Shown piece by piece: positions 53,095-61,226 of a stretch of DNA of 64,000 nt. The position numbers and the translations under genes were made by a program. Numbering within the stretch: the stretch's first letter is position 1; each line of letters begins with the position of its first letter. The stretch is from DTU053 sp012520115. Lineage in GTDB: Bacteria > Bacillota > Clostridia > Oscillospirales > Acutalibacteraceae. The stretch spans positions 620,001 to 684,000 of the forward strand of contig JBMNNB010000003.1 in NCBI GenBank assembly GCA_050953725.1, read 5' to 3'. The notes under the pieces are model-generated. The model had not been told where the DNA came from. It worked only from the letters and a program-made list of their open reading frames with translations, and did not search any database.

Positions 53095-54393
53095 TTATTT
53101 GTCCTGAATGTTCTTAATAATGTCGTAAACCTGATTTTTAAAGGCTATGTCCTTGGCGATGCGGTTTTCGATAAGAGAAATCGAGTGATGCACCGTAGAG
53201 TGCGATTTACCGCCGAATCTCTCGCCTATCTGCTGCATGGACAGCCCGGTAATTTCTCTGATTATGTACATAGAGACCTGTCTTGCGGTGGAAATTGCGG
53301 AATTTCTCTTTTCGGAGAGAATATCGCTGACCGAAACTCCGTAAACATTCGAAACATTTTCGATAATTTTATCGACAGTCACGGACACGGGTACGTTATC
53401 GGTCACGATATCTTTAATTATCTCCTGCACCGTTTCGAGTGTTATGGGCGTGCCGTTTAATGTGTGAACCGCATGGAGCTTTTTGACCGTGCCCTCAAGC
53501 TGCCTTATGTTCTGCTTAATCTTCTCTGCAATGAACTCAACAATCTGGTCGCTTAGGGTAAGACCGAGAGACGAAGCCTTTCTTACGACAATAGCCATTC
53601 TTGTGTCTATATCCGGCGGCTGAATGTCCGCCATAAGTCCCCATTCAAAGCGGGTGCGAAGCCTCTCGTCTAAAAGCTCCATCTCCTTGGGCGGCCGGTC
53701 TGAGGTCAGAACGACCTGCTTATTGTTCTGTGTCAGGGTGTTGAAGGTATGGAAAATCTCCTCCTGGACGGACACCTTGTTCTGAATGAACTGAATGTCG
53801 TCGACCAGAAGAATATCAACATTTCTGTATTTATTATGGAAGGCCTTTGTGTTCTTCTCGGCAATACAGGTGATAAGCTCGTTCGTAAAGCTCTCACCCG
53901 TGGTATAGAGAATGACCGCATTGGGTCTGCGTTTTTTTATCTCATGGTTTATTGCAAGCATCAGGTGGGTCTTGCCCAGACCCGAACGGCCGTATATGAA
54001 CAGCGGATTGTACTCCACGCCGGGAGCGGTGGCAACTCTGAGTGAGGCCGCATGTGCAAACTTATTGGACGAGCCGACTATGAAGTTGTCAAAGGTGTAT
54101 TCAAATTCTGCGCCCCTGCCCTGCTCCTCGGGTTCGGCTGCTACGGGAGAGGAAACTATGACGTCCACATCCACATCAAAGCCCATGACCTCCGACAGAG
54201 CCTTTTTTACTATATCCTTAAACTTATCGTTGAAAATCAAAGCCTTGTGTGACGAGGTAGTCATCAGAATGACGGTGGAATTCTCGAACTTAACAAATTC
54301 AAGGGGCGCAAGCCAGAGATTGTAGGAAACCTCGGTGACCTCGCTTCTGCACTTTTCCAACGCCTGCTTCCATATATCGGCCAATGATTCCAT
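53095..54393 (-). CDS. dnaA: Chromosomal replication initiator DnaA
   Basis: 432 residues. Domain I is at about 1-75. The AAA+ core has Walker A GRSGLGKTH (about 134-142), Walker B ILLVDDIQFI, and sensor ILTSDRPPKEM-like VVLTSDRPP. Domain IV carries the helix-turn-helix: ARQVSMYIIREITGLSMQQIGERFGGKSHSTVHHS. The recognition motif reads KSHSTV where the E. coli motif is RDHTTV, so Ser397 replaces the base-contacting Asp433. The ATG follows AGGAGG. It opens the origin and replication block. Confidence 0.97.
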   Translation of the reverse strand: MESLADIWKQALEKCRSEVTEVSYNLWLAPLEFVKFENSTVILMTTSSHKALIFNDKFKDIVKKALSEVMGFDVDVDVIVSSPVAAEPEEQGRGAEFEYTFDNFIVGSSNKFAHAASLRVATAPGVEYNPLFIYGRSGLGKTHLMLAINHEIKKRRPNAVILYTTGESFTNELITCIAEKNTKAFHNKYRNVDILLVDDIQFIQNKVSVQEEIFHTFNTLTQNNKQVVLTSDRPPKEMELLDERLRTRFEWGLMADIQPPDIDTRMAIVVRKASSLGLTLSDQIVEFIAEKIKQNIRQLEGTVKKLHAVHTLNGTPITLETVQEIIKDIVTDNVPVSVTVDKIIENVSNVYGVSVSDILSEKRNSAISTARQVSMYIIREITGLSMQQIGERFGGKSHSTVHHSISLIENRIAKDIAFKNQVYDIIKNIQDK

Positions 54394-54507
54394 TTACAGA
54401 CCTCCTAAAACAGCCCAGCTGTGATTGTTCTGATTCCTATAAAAAGCGCAAAAAAATAAAAAGCCATAAAGAAAAAAGGCAAAATGAAAAACCCTTAATC
54501 TTTACTG

Positions 54508-54536
54508 ATTTTAGCACAAATACATTAAATTTGCAA
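54508..54536 (-). promoter_or_regulatory. dnaA promoter
   Basis: Minus-strand TTGCAA (54531-54536), 17-bp spacer, TAAAAT (54508-54513), about 115 bp upstream of dnaA. No consensus DnaA box was seen around it. Confidence 0.6.
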
Positions 54537-54621
54537 GTTTTTTTTAATAATATAAAATCGGCTCAAAGGCATAAAAACCGAAAAAAAGGCATTTACGCTT
54601 AAATTTTGAAATTTGCGGCTC

Positions 54622-55338
54622 TTAATTGCCGTTTTCCAGAACACTTTTTTTCTTCCATTCGAGGGCAAGCTTAATATCGTTTAAAAGCACCCCGTCGGCA
54701 CCCAATGAAAGAAAGTAATCAAGGCTCTTTTCGCTGCCGTTCATGCTCCCGTTTTCGTCCCTTGACATAATAAAAACCTCGATTTCCGAGCCGAACCGCT
54801 CCTTAATATCGGCGGGCGTGATATTAAAAAGCCAGTTTTCCCAGAGCCTTATTATCCCGGCGCCGTTTTTATAGAACTCACTCGCCGATTCCACAAAGGG
54901 AATAAAGCCGAGAACTCTTGTTTTCGGGAAAACTTGTGAGCAAAGCCCGGCAGTTTCAGCCGAGGCAGCCCCGCAGATAAAGTCAATGCCGGAAGCTTTA
55001 AGTTTTTTAACAAGGCTTTCTTCAACATCCTGCTTAATGTGCAAAAGCACCGGGACGCTCGATTTATAGCCCGAAAGCAGCTCGTCAAGACAAAGCAGCA
55101 CATGCCCCTTTTCAGACAGGTATTTGCTCATTTCCGAACAGGTCAAATCGCCGACCCGCCTGTCGACACCGGCCAGCCGCTTTAAATTATCGTCGTGAAA
55201 GATTATGTACTCCCCGTCAGCCGTCCTGCGAAGGTCGCACTCAACAGCATCAGCGCCGAGAGAGGCTGCAAACATAAGTCCCTCTAAGGAATTTTCTTTT
55301 GTGAGCAGACTTGCTCCCCTGTGGGCTATAAGCTTCAT
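54622..55338 (-). CDS. Glycerophosphodiester phosphodiesterase, soluble
   Basis: 238 residues without signal peptide. AHRGASLLTKENSLEG begins the barrel, followed by DAVECDLRRTADGEYIIFHDDNLKR with metal and catalytic residues. The C-terminal LGADGVLLNDIKLAL closes it. It is a cytoplasmic UgpQ-type enzyme yielding glycerol 3-phosphate. It lies directly upstream of dnaA, a place usually held by rpmH-rnpA in Bacillota. Confidence 0.9.
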   Translation of the reverse strand: MKLIAHRGASLLTKENSLEGLMFAASLGADAVECDLRRTADGEYIIFHDDNLKRLAGVDRRVGDLTCSEMSKYLSEKGHVLLCLDELLSGYKSSVPVLLHIKQDVEESLVKKLKASGIDFICGAASAETAGLCSQVFPKTRVLGFIPFVESASEFYKNGAGIIRLWENWLFNITPADIKERFGSEIEVFIMSRDENGSMNGSEKSLDYFLSLGADGVLLNDIKLALEWKKKSVLENGN

Positions 55339-55395
55339 TTACTCACCGCTTTCGAGCCTATTTTACACCAAATCCGCAAGAAAGTAAATTAAAAT

Positions 55396-55420
55396 AGCTG
55401 CAAGCTTTAAGCTCGCAGCT
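55396..55420 (-). terminator. Terminator of PNPOx-like gene
   Basis: AGCTGC-AAGCTT with AAGCTC-GCAGCT forms a stem-loop followed by ATTTTAATTT on the minus strand. Confidence 0.6.
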
Positions 55421-55425
55421 TCTTT

Positions 55426-55914
55426 TTATTTATTACTTTTTGCAAGCTCCTTTGCCTGCTTACCAGTTATATGCTCAAGCTCAACCTCGACCATATACAT
55501 AAGGCTGTACGCCCTTTTAAGCTCCTCTTCCAGCCTTTCCTGAACGTTGCAGGCGTATTTTTCGGACAGGACTATGTGGGCATTCAGAGCCGTTTCGTCT
55601 TCATCCATTATCCTTGCCCTGCCGAAGGCTACGACGCTCTTAAAATATGTTGTGAACTCCTCCGGCTTTATGTCGTCCTGCGCCACAACCGTAAAGCAGA
55701 CCTTGTCGCTGTTTTTGATTGCATCCAGCTTGTGGCCGGTCTTTGCACAGTGAAAATAGATTTTGCCGTCCATATAGACATAACTGAGCGGCACGCCATA
55801 GGGGTAGCCGTCATCGCCCAAAACGGACAGCACGCCGTTCGTGGCCTTTTTCAGTATCTCAATGCACTCTTCCCTTGTAAGCTCCTGCGCCTTACGCCTC
55901 ATATCCCTGAACAT
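55426..55914 (-). CDS. Pyridoxamine 5'-phosphate oxidase family protein (NimA-like)
   Basis: 162 residues. LKKATNGVLSVLGDDGYPYGVPLSYVY and KIYFHCAKTGHKLDAIKNSDKVCFTVV are the split-barrel flavin-binding fold of the NimA/PNPOx-like group. Some members reduce nitroimidazoles; most are uncharacterised FMN or heme/F420-type proteins. The ATG follows AGGAGAGG and lies 11 bp downstream of the exonuclease stop, so the two are co-transcribed. Confidence 0.88.
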   Translation of the reverse strand: MFRDMRRKAQELTREECIEILKKATNGVLSVLGDDGYPYGVPLSYVYMDGKIYFHCAKTGHKLDAIKNSDKVCFTVVAQDDIKPEEFTTYFKSVVAFGRARIMDEDETALNAHIVLSEKYACNVQERLEEELKRAYSLMYMVEVELEHITGKQAKELAKSNK

Positions 55915-55925
55915 CTAACCTCTCC

Positions 55926-56801
55926 TTATTTCAAGCAGTCCTTAAAGCGGGACTGCGAAATTATCCTGATATTCCGCCCCTGCCCCCTCAGCCTTTCGGC
56001 AAGGGTAATCTTTATGCTCTTTGCGGCAGCCTTGTTTCTTACAACCGCTATATTCTGAAGGCCGACTATCAGATAGTCGGTTTTTACCGTGACGAAGTCG
56101 GAAACCGTCCCGCCCCGCTGCCTTATGATGTTGAAAACCTGCTCCCTTGTCAGTCCGTCGATTTCGCCCGTCACCACGAATACAGAGCCGTCAAACCTGA
56201 TATCATTCGCATCATCGTAAGCAACATCCGGCTCCTTTAAGATTTTGGGCGCCGAACGGTAGTCCTTATTATAGCTGCTCTTGCCGTACAGGCTGTAAAT
56301 CTCGTTTCTTTTGTCGCCTAAGAGTATCAGCATCAGCTTAGCGCAGGCCAGACAGTCGCTGCCGCTGTCGTGGTGATTAAGCTCAATGCCGAATACCTCG
56401 CAAAGGGTGTTAAGCTTGTGGTTTTGAAGATGGGGATAGTTCTTCTGCATCAGCCTGCAGGTGCAGTAATACTTGATTTTCGGCAGCTTTATGCCGTACC
56501 TTGCGGCCGCCTTCTCGAGAACGCCCTTGTCAAAGGCTGCGTTGTGTGCCACGGCGGGATAACGCTCGAAAAGATATGAAATCTCGGCCCAGACTTCCGG
56601 GAAGGTGGGGCTGTCTAAAACATCCTCCGGCCTTATGCCGTGAATGGCTATGTTGAAGGGGCTGAAAACCGCCTCTGGATTTATAAGGAAGTTTTGAGTA
56701 AAGACAACTTCCCCGTCCTCTACCAGTGTTATTCCGATAGAGCAGGGCGCACTGTTCTGAGCATCCGCCGTTTCAAAGTCAAAGGCAATAAAGTCGAACA
56801 T
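55926..56801 (-). CDS. DEDDh exonuclease with C-terminal BRCT domain
   Basis: 291 residues. The DnaQ-type exonuclease (about 1-165) has FIAFDFET (DE), HNAAFDKGVL (second D), and HHDSGSDC (H and last D). A BRCT domain (about 200-290) follows, with VFVVTGEIDGLTREQ and RGGTVSDFVTVKTDYLIVG. This pairing is common in Bacillota and is thought to act as a 3'-5' exonuclease in repair or RNA/DNA trimming. Confidence 0.9.
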   Translation of the reverse strand: MFDFIAFDFETADAQNSAPCSIGITLVEDGEVVFTQNFLINPEAVFSPFNIAIHGIRPEDVLDSPTFPEVWAEISYLFERYPAVAHNAAFDKGVLEKAAARYGIKLPKIKYYCTCRLMQKNYPHLQNHKLNTLCEVFGIELNHHDSGSDCLACAKLMLILLGDKRNEIYSLYGKSSYNKDYRSAPKILKEPDVAYDDANDIRFDGSVFVVTGEIDGLTREQVFNIIRQRGGTVSDFVTVKTDYLIVGLQNIAVVRNKAAAKSIKITLAERLRGQGRNIRIISQSRFKDCLK

Positions 56802-56853
56802 TTAATTCACCGCCTATAATTTACCATATCGCAGCGGACAAGTAAATAAAAAA

Positions 56854-56879
56854 GCACCCTTTGAAAATCAAAAGGTGCA
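56854..56879 (-). terminator. Terminator of zinc-ribbon DUF4352 gene
   Basis: GCACCCTTTGA pairs with TCAAAAGGTGC (one mismatch), followed by TTTTTTATTT on the minus strand. Confidence 0.75.
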
Positions 56880-56982
56880 GTATGTGACATTTCAGGGATG
56901 CTCCATAGATTTTTCAAAAACACAAAGCCGGGCACCCGGTAAATCTAAGCATTTGAAAAGCCCCGAGAAGCGTATTTTCAGA

Positions 56983-57612
56983 TTAGTGGTTTGCTATAAA
57001 TGTAATATCCTTAACTGTCCAGAAGTCGGGTTTAAAATTAATCTCAAGTTCTTTCCAGTCTTTGGGAATCTCATAGCCTATAACACCGTTGAATTTCTTG
57101 CCGGCGGCTACTGCTCCGTCTAACTGGTTCTTGCCTCCTTTTTCAAGAAGTGCCGTAAAGCTTATCGGTGTTGTATAGCCATCATAGTATGTTTGAAAAC
57201 TAAGCATTGAGCTTACATATATATCTTCGGATGAATTATTCTCAATGTCAAATTCGCATAGAACGAAAACATTTCCGTCATTAGGTTTAATATATTTTGA
57301 ACCCTTGCTCTCTGTTACACTTTTAAGTGTAACAACAATATTTTTAAGCTCAACTCTATCGCCTACTCCGAATTTTGTTTGAACGGCTTGTTCTGTCCCT
57401 GTCTTATCTGTGATATCATTTACGACTTTCTTCGGACCGTCATCACCTCCGCTAAACGCAGCAATTATGACAACAACGCAAACTGCTATAATCAGTATAC
57501 CTAAAATAGGCTTATTTGATTTATTCTTTGCTCCGCAAGTAGGACAAAACTTTGCTGCTTTCGGAATTTCAGAACCGCATGCCTTACATAATGTCATACT
57601 GCTATTGGCCAT
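56983..57612 (-). CDS. Zinc-ribbon protein with DUF4352-like domain
   Basis: 209 residues. A zinc ribbon (CKACGSEIPKAAKFCPTCG, residues 9-27), one membrane helix (about 35-53), then an extracellular domain resembling DUF4352, with VELKNIVVTLKSV and NVFVLCEFDIENNSSEDIYV. Telokin/immunoglobulin-like DUF4352 domains occur in many surface proteins of unknown role. The ATG follows GGAGG. It is a single gene with its own terminator. Confidence 0.85.
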   Translation of the reverse strand: MANSSMTLCKACGSEIPKAAKFCPTCGAKNKSNKPILGILIIAVCVVVIIAAFSGGDDGPKKVVNDITDKTGTEQAVQTKFGVGDRVELKNIVVTLKSVTESKGSKYIKPNDGNVFVLCEFDIENNSSEDIYVSSMLSFQTYYDGYTTPISFTALLEKGGKNQLDGAVAAGKKFNGVIGYEIPKDWKELEINFKPDFWTVKDITFIANH

Positions 57613-57836
57613 TTTTTGTATACCTCCGATATCCTTTATATGGATTATTATAGCGGAGTTATTTGCAATTTGTCAATTATTGCACAATATGCATGAAACA
57701 AAGCAAATTATTACCTTTCAAAGCAAACCTTCGCTTTTAAGACTGTCTGCAGCGAGCCTTTAAAAAGAATAATCTGTCCCGGAAATCACCCCGGGCGATT
57801 TGCTTTGCACCTTTGAATCAAGACATTTTGGCAAAT

Positions 57837-57871
57837 AAAAAAGCAGCAGATTCTGATAATAAATCTGCTGC
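57837..57871 (-). terminator. Terminator of tRNA-Ser
   Basis: GCAGCAGATT (57843-57852) pairs with AATCTGCTGC (57862-57871), followed on the minus strand by a T6 run. Confidence 0.88.
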
Positions 57872-57877
57872 CCTGTC

Positions 57878-57967
57878 TGGCGGAGAGAGTGGGATTCGAA
57901 CCCACGGTACCCGGGGGGTACGACGGTTTTCAAGACCGTTCCGTTATGACCACTTCGGTATCTCTCC
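57878..57967 (-). tRNA. tRNA-Ser (UGA)
   Basis: Class II tRNA on the minus strand: acceptor GGAGAGA/TCTCTCC, anticodon stem ACGGT/ACCGT with loop CTTGAAA (anticodon TGA), long variable arm GTACCCCCCGGGTAC, T arm GTGGGTTCGAATCCCAC, encoded CCA. Confidence 0.96.
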
Positions 57968-58102
57968 GTGTTTAGCGCAGTTAATATTAGCACAATCGTA
58001 ATATCTTTGTCAATCAAAAAATTTGCCAAAAACCCGAATAAACCATTGCCGTCCGCACTTCACCGCCCAGCCGCCACACAGTCCACAACAGCACTCAAGC
58101 TA

Positions 58103-58525
58103 CCCCGCCGTCCGCTTCCCCGCTGCACACCGTCCGCCCGTGGCCTGCCAGCCTCAGCTTCGTTGACCCTCCTGCCACTGTTGTCCCCGCCGTCCGCTTC
58201 CCCGCTGCACACCGTCCGCCCGTGGTCTGCCAGCCTCAGCTTCGTTGACCCCCCTGCCACTGCTGTCCCCGCCGTCCGCTTCCCCGCTGCACACCGTCCG
58301 CCCGTGGTCTGCCAGCCTCAGCTTCGTTGACCCTCCTGCCACTGCTGTCCCCGCCGTCCGCTTCCCCGCTGCACACCGTCCGCCCGTGGTCTGCCAGCCT
58401 CAGCTTCGTTGACCCCCCTGCCACTGCTGTCTCCGCCGTCCGCTTCCCCGCTGCACGCCGTCCGCCCGTGGCCTGCCAGCCTCAGCTTCGTTGACCCTCC
58501 TGCCACTGCTGTCCCCGCCGTCCGC
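58103..58525. repeat. 82-bp tandem repeat array
   Basis: Five complete 82-bp units (58103-58512) plus a partial sixth, each opening CCCCGCCGTCCGC and including GCCAGCCTCAGCTTCGTTGA. Units differ at few positions (for example CACACCG versus CACGCCG, GTGGCCTG versus GTGGTCTG). The period is not a multiple of three, so open frames across it are not genes. It is C-rich on the plus strand like the other islands. A degenerate half unit precedes it from about 58050. The flanks 57968-58050 and 58530-58709 hold no gene. Confidence 0.93.
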
Positions 58526-58709
58526 CCTAAGCCCCCATCCCGAAGCCTTTTCCGATATAAAGCAATATGCAAAAACCGGTTGAAATTTCCGGTCCTGTCG
58601 ACTTATGATATTAATATGACAACCTTGGTATAAAACAATTTTCGTGGGATTTTTGTAATTTTTGTGTATAATCCGGTAGAACTTGTTTGCGCAGAAAGAA
58701 GGTGAATGC

Positions 58710-59252
58710 GTGCCGGAGCAGGATATAGTCCAATTGCTTAACAGTAGGGACCGGCGAGGCGCTGAGGAATTGCTGACCCATTACGGCGCCCTGATGCGAT
58801 ACATAATATCGCCGATTCTGCCGAACGCTCAGGACGCTGAGGAATGCCTTTCGGAAGTTTTCATGCGGGTCTGGGACAAGATTGAGCAGTACGACCCTGA
58901 GCGTGGCAGCTTCAAGGCGTGGCTCACCGCACTGACACGCAATACTGCGCTGAACTACGCCCGTAAAATCAAAAACTCCGGCAACGAGGAGGAGCTTTAC
59001 TCCGAACTGCCGTCACCTGAGCCGACGCCGGAGGAATTATTTGTGCAGCAGGAGAGAAGCAAGGCTCTGGCACAGGCGCTCCGACTTCTTTCTGACAAAG
59101 AGAGGATTCTTTTTTACAGGAAATATTACTACATGCAGTCGACCGCACAGATTGCATCCGAATCAGGTCTGACAGAGCGTGCCGTGGAAGGGCGCCTGTA
59201 TAGATTGAAAAAGACTTTGAGAGAAGCGCTGGGAGGTGGAGAGCTTGAGTGA
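58710..59252 (+). CDS. ECF-type RNA polymerase sigma factor
   Basis: 180 residues from GTG 58710 (AGAAGG seven bases upstream; an upstream TTG lacks a site). Region 2 is in LTHYGALMRYIISPILPNAQDAEECLSEVFMRVWD, and region 4 in QALRLLSDKERILFYRKYYYMQSTAQIASESGLTERAVEGRLYRLKKTL. It directs RNA polymerase to a stress or envelope regulon. It overlaps the next gene by 8 bp, which is the usual arrangement for a sigma factor and its membrane-bound control protein. Confidence 0.92.
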   Translation: MPEQDIVQLLNSRDRRGAEELLTHYGALMRYIISPILPNAQDAEECLSEVFMRVWDKIEQYDPERGSFKAWLTALTRNTALNYARKIKNSGNEEELYSELPSPEPTPEELFVQQERSKALAQALRLLSDKERILFYRKYYYMQSTAQIASESGLTERAVEGRLYRLKKTLREALGGGELE

Positions 59253-60789
59253 TGAAAATAAGAACGGCATAAATGATGCTGATTTTGATTCGATTCTGTC
59301 TGCCGCTTTGCCCGCGCCTCCCGATAAAATTGTCGCCGGAATAACCCCTTTTAAAAAAGCAATGAAGCGGGTTGCCGTGGGACTTGCGCTGAGCATGTTA
59401 TTCTTGAATTTACTGAATTTTCTTGTGCTTGGATTTCTTTCGGTAATCGGTTTTGTGCTTCAGCTGTTGGGGTTTCGTACTTTGCGCCGGGAGAACAAGT
59501 GGTTTCGTGCCTGCTATATCCTTGCCTATTTGAAATTGTTATTATTATTCCTGTCGCTTAGTCTGGACGCCACGGTATACAGGAAGACCTTTTTTGGGCA
59601 GCCGTTGAGTCCATACCTGTTTGCCGCAAGTGCGATTCTGGCTTTCATTCAGTTTGTATGTCTGTGGAGAGCCCTCAAGGCTGTCAAGGCGAAGGCAGGG
59701 CAGTCTGCAAAGGCAGGACCCGCTGCGGCACTGATTATCTGGAGTCTGCTGTATGTTGTCCTGGGTGGGATCGGCCTTGACGGAGTTCTTGTCTGCCTCC
59801 TCATGATTCTCGCCTATTTTCTTATCTTGCTTGCCCTTTATGAGATGTGCTTTGAACTGGACAAGGCGGGCTACGTCATTCAGGCTGCGCCTGTGGGCAT
59901 CCCCAACATGGCGTTGGTGTGTTGTTTCATCGCCATCCTTATGGCAGGTCTCTTGTGCGGCTTTGCCTTCGGCGGCAGCTACAAAATGAACTGGCTCCCG
60001 AAAGAAACAGAGGAGACTCAGGAGATTACAGAGATAAAGTCTCATCTGCTCGGGCTCGGCTTCCCCGCTGAAGTCCTGAACGACCTTAATGACGAGGAAA
60101 TAGCAGACTGTAAGGACGCATTAAGGGTAGTGGTTGACATATCCGACAAGCCGGTAAACAAGGGACGGGAGGTAGTTGAAAAAGACGGCGATACCGAGAG
60201 CCGCTACACAGTCTATGACACGAAGGAGCTTCGCATGACGGCTGTGGCGGTCGAGCTTCCCGGTGAGCGGGTGACCTGGAAGATATTCCACCACTTCTGC
60301 TGGCTCATTGACCCCGGCTTTAAGGGAACGGAGTGTCTCCGGCTTTTGCCCGAATCATTATATAATTATAACTGGGAAAAAGTCAGCGAAGTGACAGGCC
60401 GTATCCTCTATACCATGAACGGGGCAGATTACTGTGCGCCGTATTTTGAGCTTGGTCCAAAGCTCTACATCGGTTTGTTTACTTTTAATACTGAGGATAT
60501 ATTCGCAGAGTTCTCATTCCCTGAGGACGGAGAGAATAAGCGAGGATATATCGTATATACCGTCGTCCGTGAGGACGAAGAGCAGTATATGGAGGAGTTT
60601 ATAGAGTATATTGTAGACTCCCGGGTCGACTACACACACCAGACCGGCCGGCTGCAATATCCCGTAAAAACTGCGGCTGAGCATAGTCTAAAGAACCCGT
60701 GGGCCTACCGCCGGGCATTCCGCACGGTGGAGGATGTGCTGCACTTCTACAATGTCGGTGACGAAATCAGAGCAGTCAAAGCCGATTAA
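59245..60789 (+). CDS. Multipass membrane protein coupled to ECF sigma factor
   Basis: 514 residues from TTG 59245 (GGGAGG upstream; a GTG at 59236 lacks spacing). A short cytoplasmic N-terminus is followed by about seven membrane helices (about 35-240), then a large extracytoplasmic domain (about 255-514) with repeated charged strands. There is no zinc anti-sigma motif. By position it is probably the anti-sigma or sensor of the sigma factor just upstream; no family is recognised. Confidence 0.8.
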   Translation: MSDENKNGINDADFDSILSAALPAPPDKIVAGITPFKKAMKRVAVGLALSMLFLNLLNFLVLGFLSVIGFVLQLLGFRTLRRENKWFRACYILAYLKLLLLFLSLSLDATVYRKTFFGQPLSPYLFAASAILAFIQFVCLWRALKAVKAKAGQSAKAGPAAALIIWSLLYVVLGGIGLDGVLVCLLMILAYFLILLALYEMCFELDKAGYVIQAAPVGIPNMALVCCFIAILMAGLLCGFAFGGSYKMNWLPKETEETQEITEIKSHLLGLGFPAEVLNDLNDEEIADCKDALRVVVDISDKPVNKGREVVEKDGDTESRYTVYDTKELRMTAVAVELPGERVTWKIFHHFCWLIDPGFKGTECLRLLPESLYNYNWEKVSEVTGRILYTMNGADYCAPYFELGPKLYIGLFTFNTEDIFAEFSFPEDGENKRGYIVYTVVREDEEQYMEEFIEYIVDSRVDYTHQTGRLQYPVKTAAEHSLKNPWAYRRAFRTVEDVLHFYNVGDEIRAVKAD

Positions 60790-60930
60790 TCGGAATCGGC
60801 GCCTGCTTTGCAGTAAAGGGAAATCGAAAGCAGCGCTTTAGGAGAAAAGACTCCCTTTTAAAGCGATTTCACGGCGTGTCGTTGTGACTTTAAAGATGCA
60901 GTCATATGCCCGCAGGAGCGGATTCAGCTA

Positions 60931-60965
60931 AAAAGAAAGCAAGTCGAAAGACTTGCTTTTTCTTT
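60931..60965 (+). terminator. Terminator of the ECF sigma operon
   Basis: AAAGCAAGTC (60936-60945), loop GAAA, GACTTGCTTT (60950-60959), then TTTCTTT. Confidence 0.85.
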
Positions 60966-61010
60966 GGCAAAGACTGATAATTTTAATTCAATGAAACTAT
61001 TTTCGGTAAT

Positions 61011-61056
61011 CGAAAGCATCGTTTATTAATCGAAAGCGCTGGTATGAAACGAAAGC
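61011..61056 (+). repeat. CGAAAGC iterons with 20-bp phasing
   Basis: CGAAAGC occurs at 61011, 61031 and 61050, about two helical turns apart, each preceded by AA(T). Further copies are at 60825 and, as CGAAAGT, near 62052. They bracket the DUF4160-like gene. The rest of 60790-61226 holds only the terminator. Confidence 0.5.
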
Positions 61057-61226
61057 ATTGGTTTGAGGCGTATCATCGTGAACGGTACGACAATGAAAAA
61101 CATCTACACAGGTGCGGCTATTGCAAAGTTCGGCCAGAATGTAGAATACAATTGATGAATTTGCATATTCATGACATAATTAAATTGATAAATCGGAATT
61201 TGTCGAGTAAGCAAGGAAGACGTATA

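Noticed and set aside
54394..54620. DnaA-box cluster upstream of dnaA
   Set aside because: The region is AT-rich but no TTATCCACA-like or GTTYAAA repeat cluster was found; only a promoter is supported.
57760..58029. 89-codon minus-strand frame over tRNA-Ser
   Set aside because: Contains the whole tRNA; such translated tRNA frames are a common false call.
58103..58525. CRISPR array
   Set aside because: Units are contiguous and near-identical over the full 82 bp, with no variable spacers and no cas genes nearby.
58060..58572. Series of open frames across the 82-bp array
   Set aside because: The period is not divisible by three, so the same repeat is read in all frames; this is a tandem DNA repeat and not a repeat protein.
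61044..61226. Longer N-terminal reading of the frame ending at 61292
   Set aside because: The start at 61044 lies inside the CGAAAGC repeats without a ribosome site; ATG 61227 has one and begins a plausible protein.
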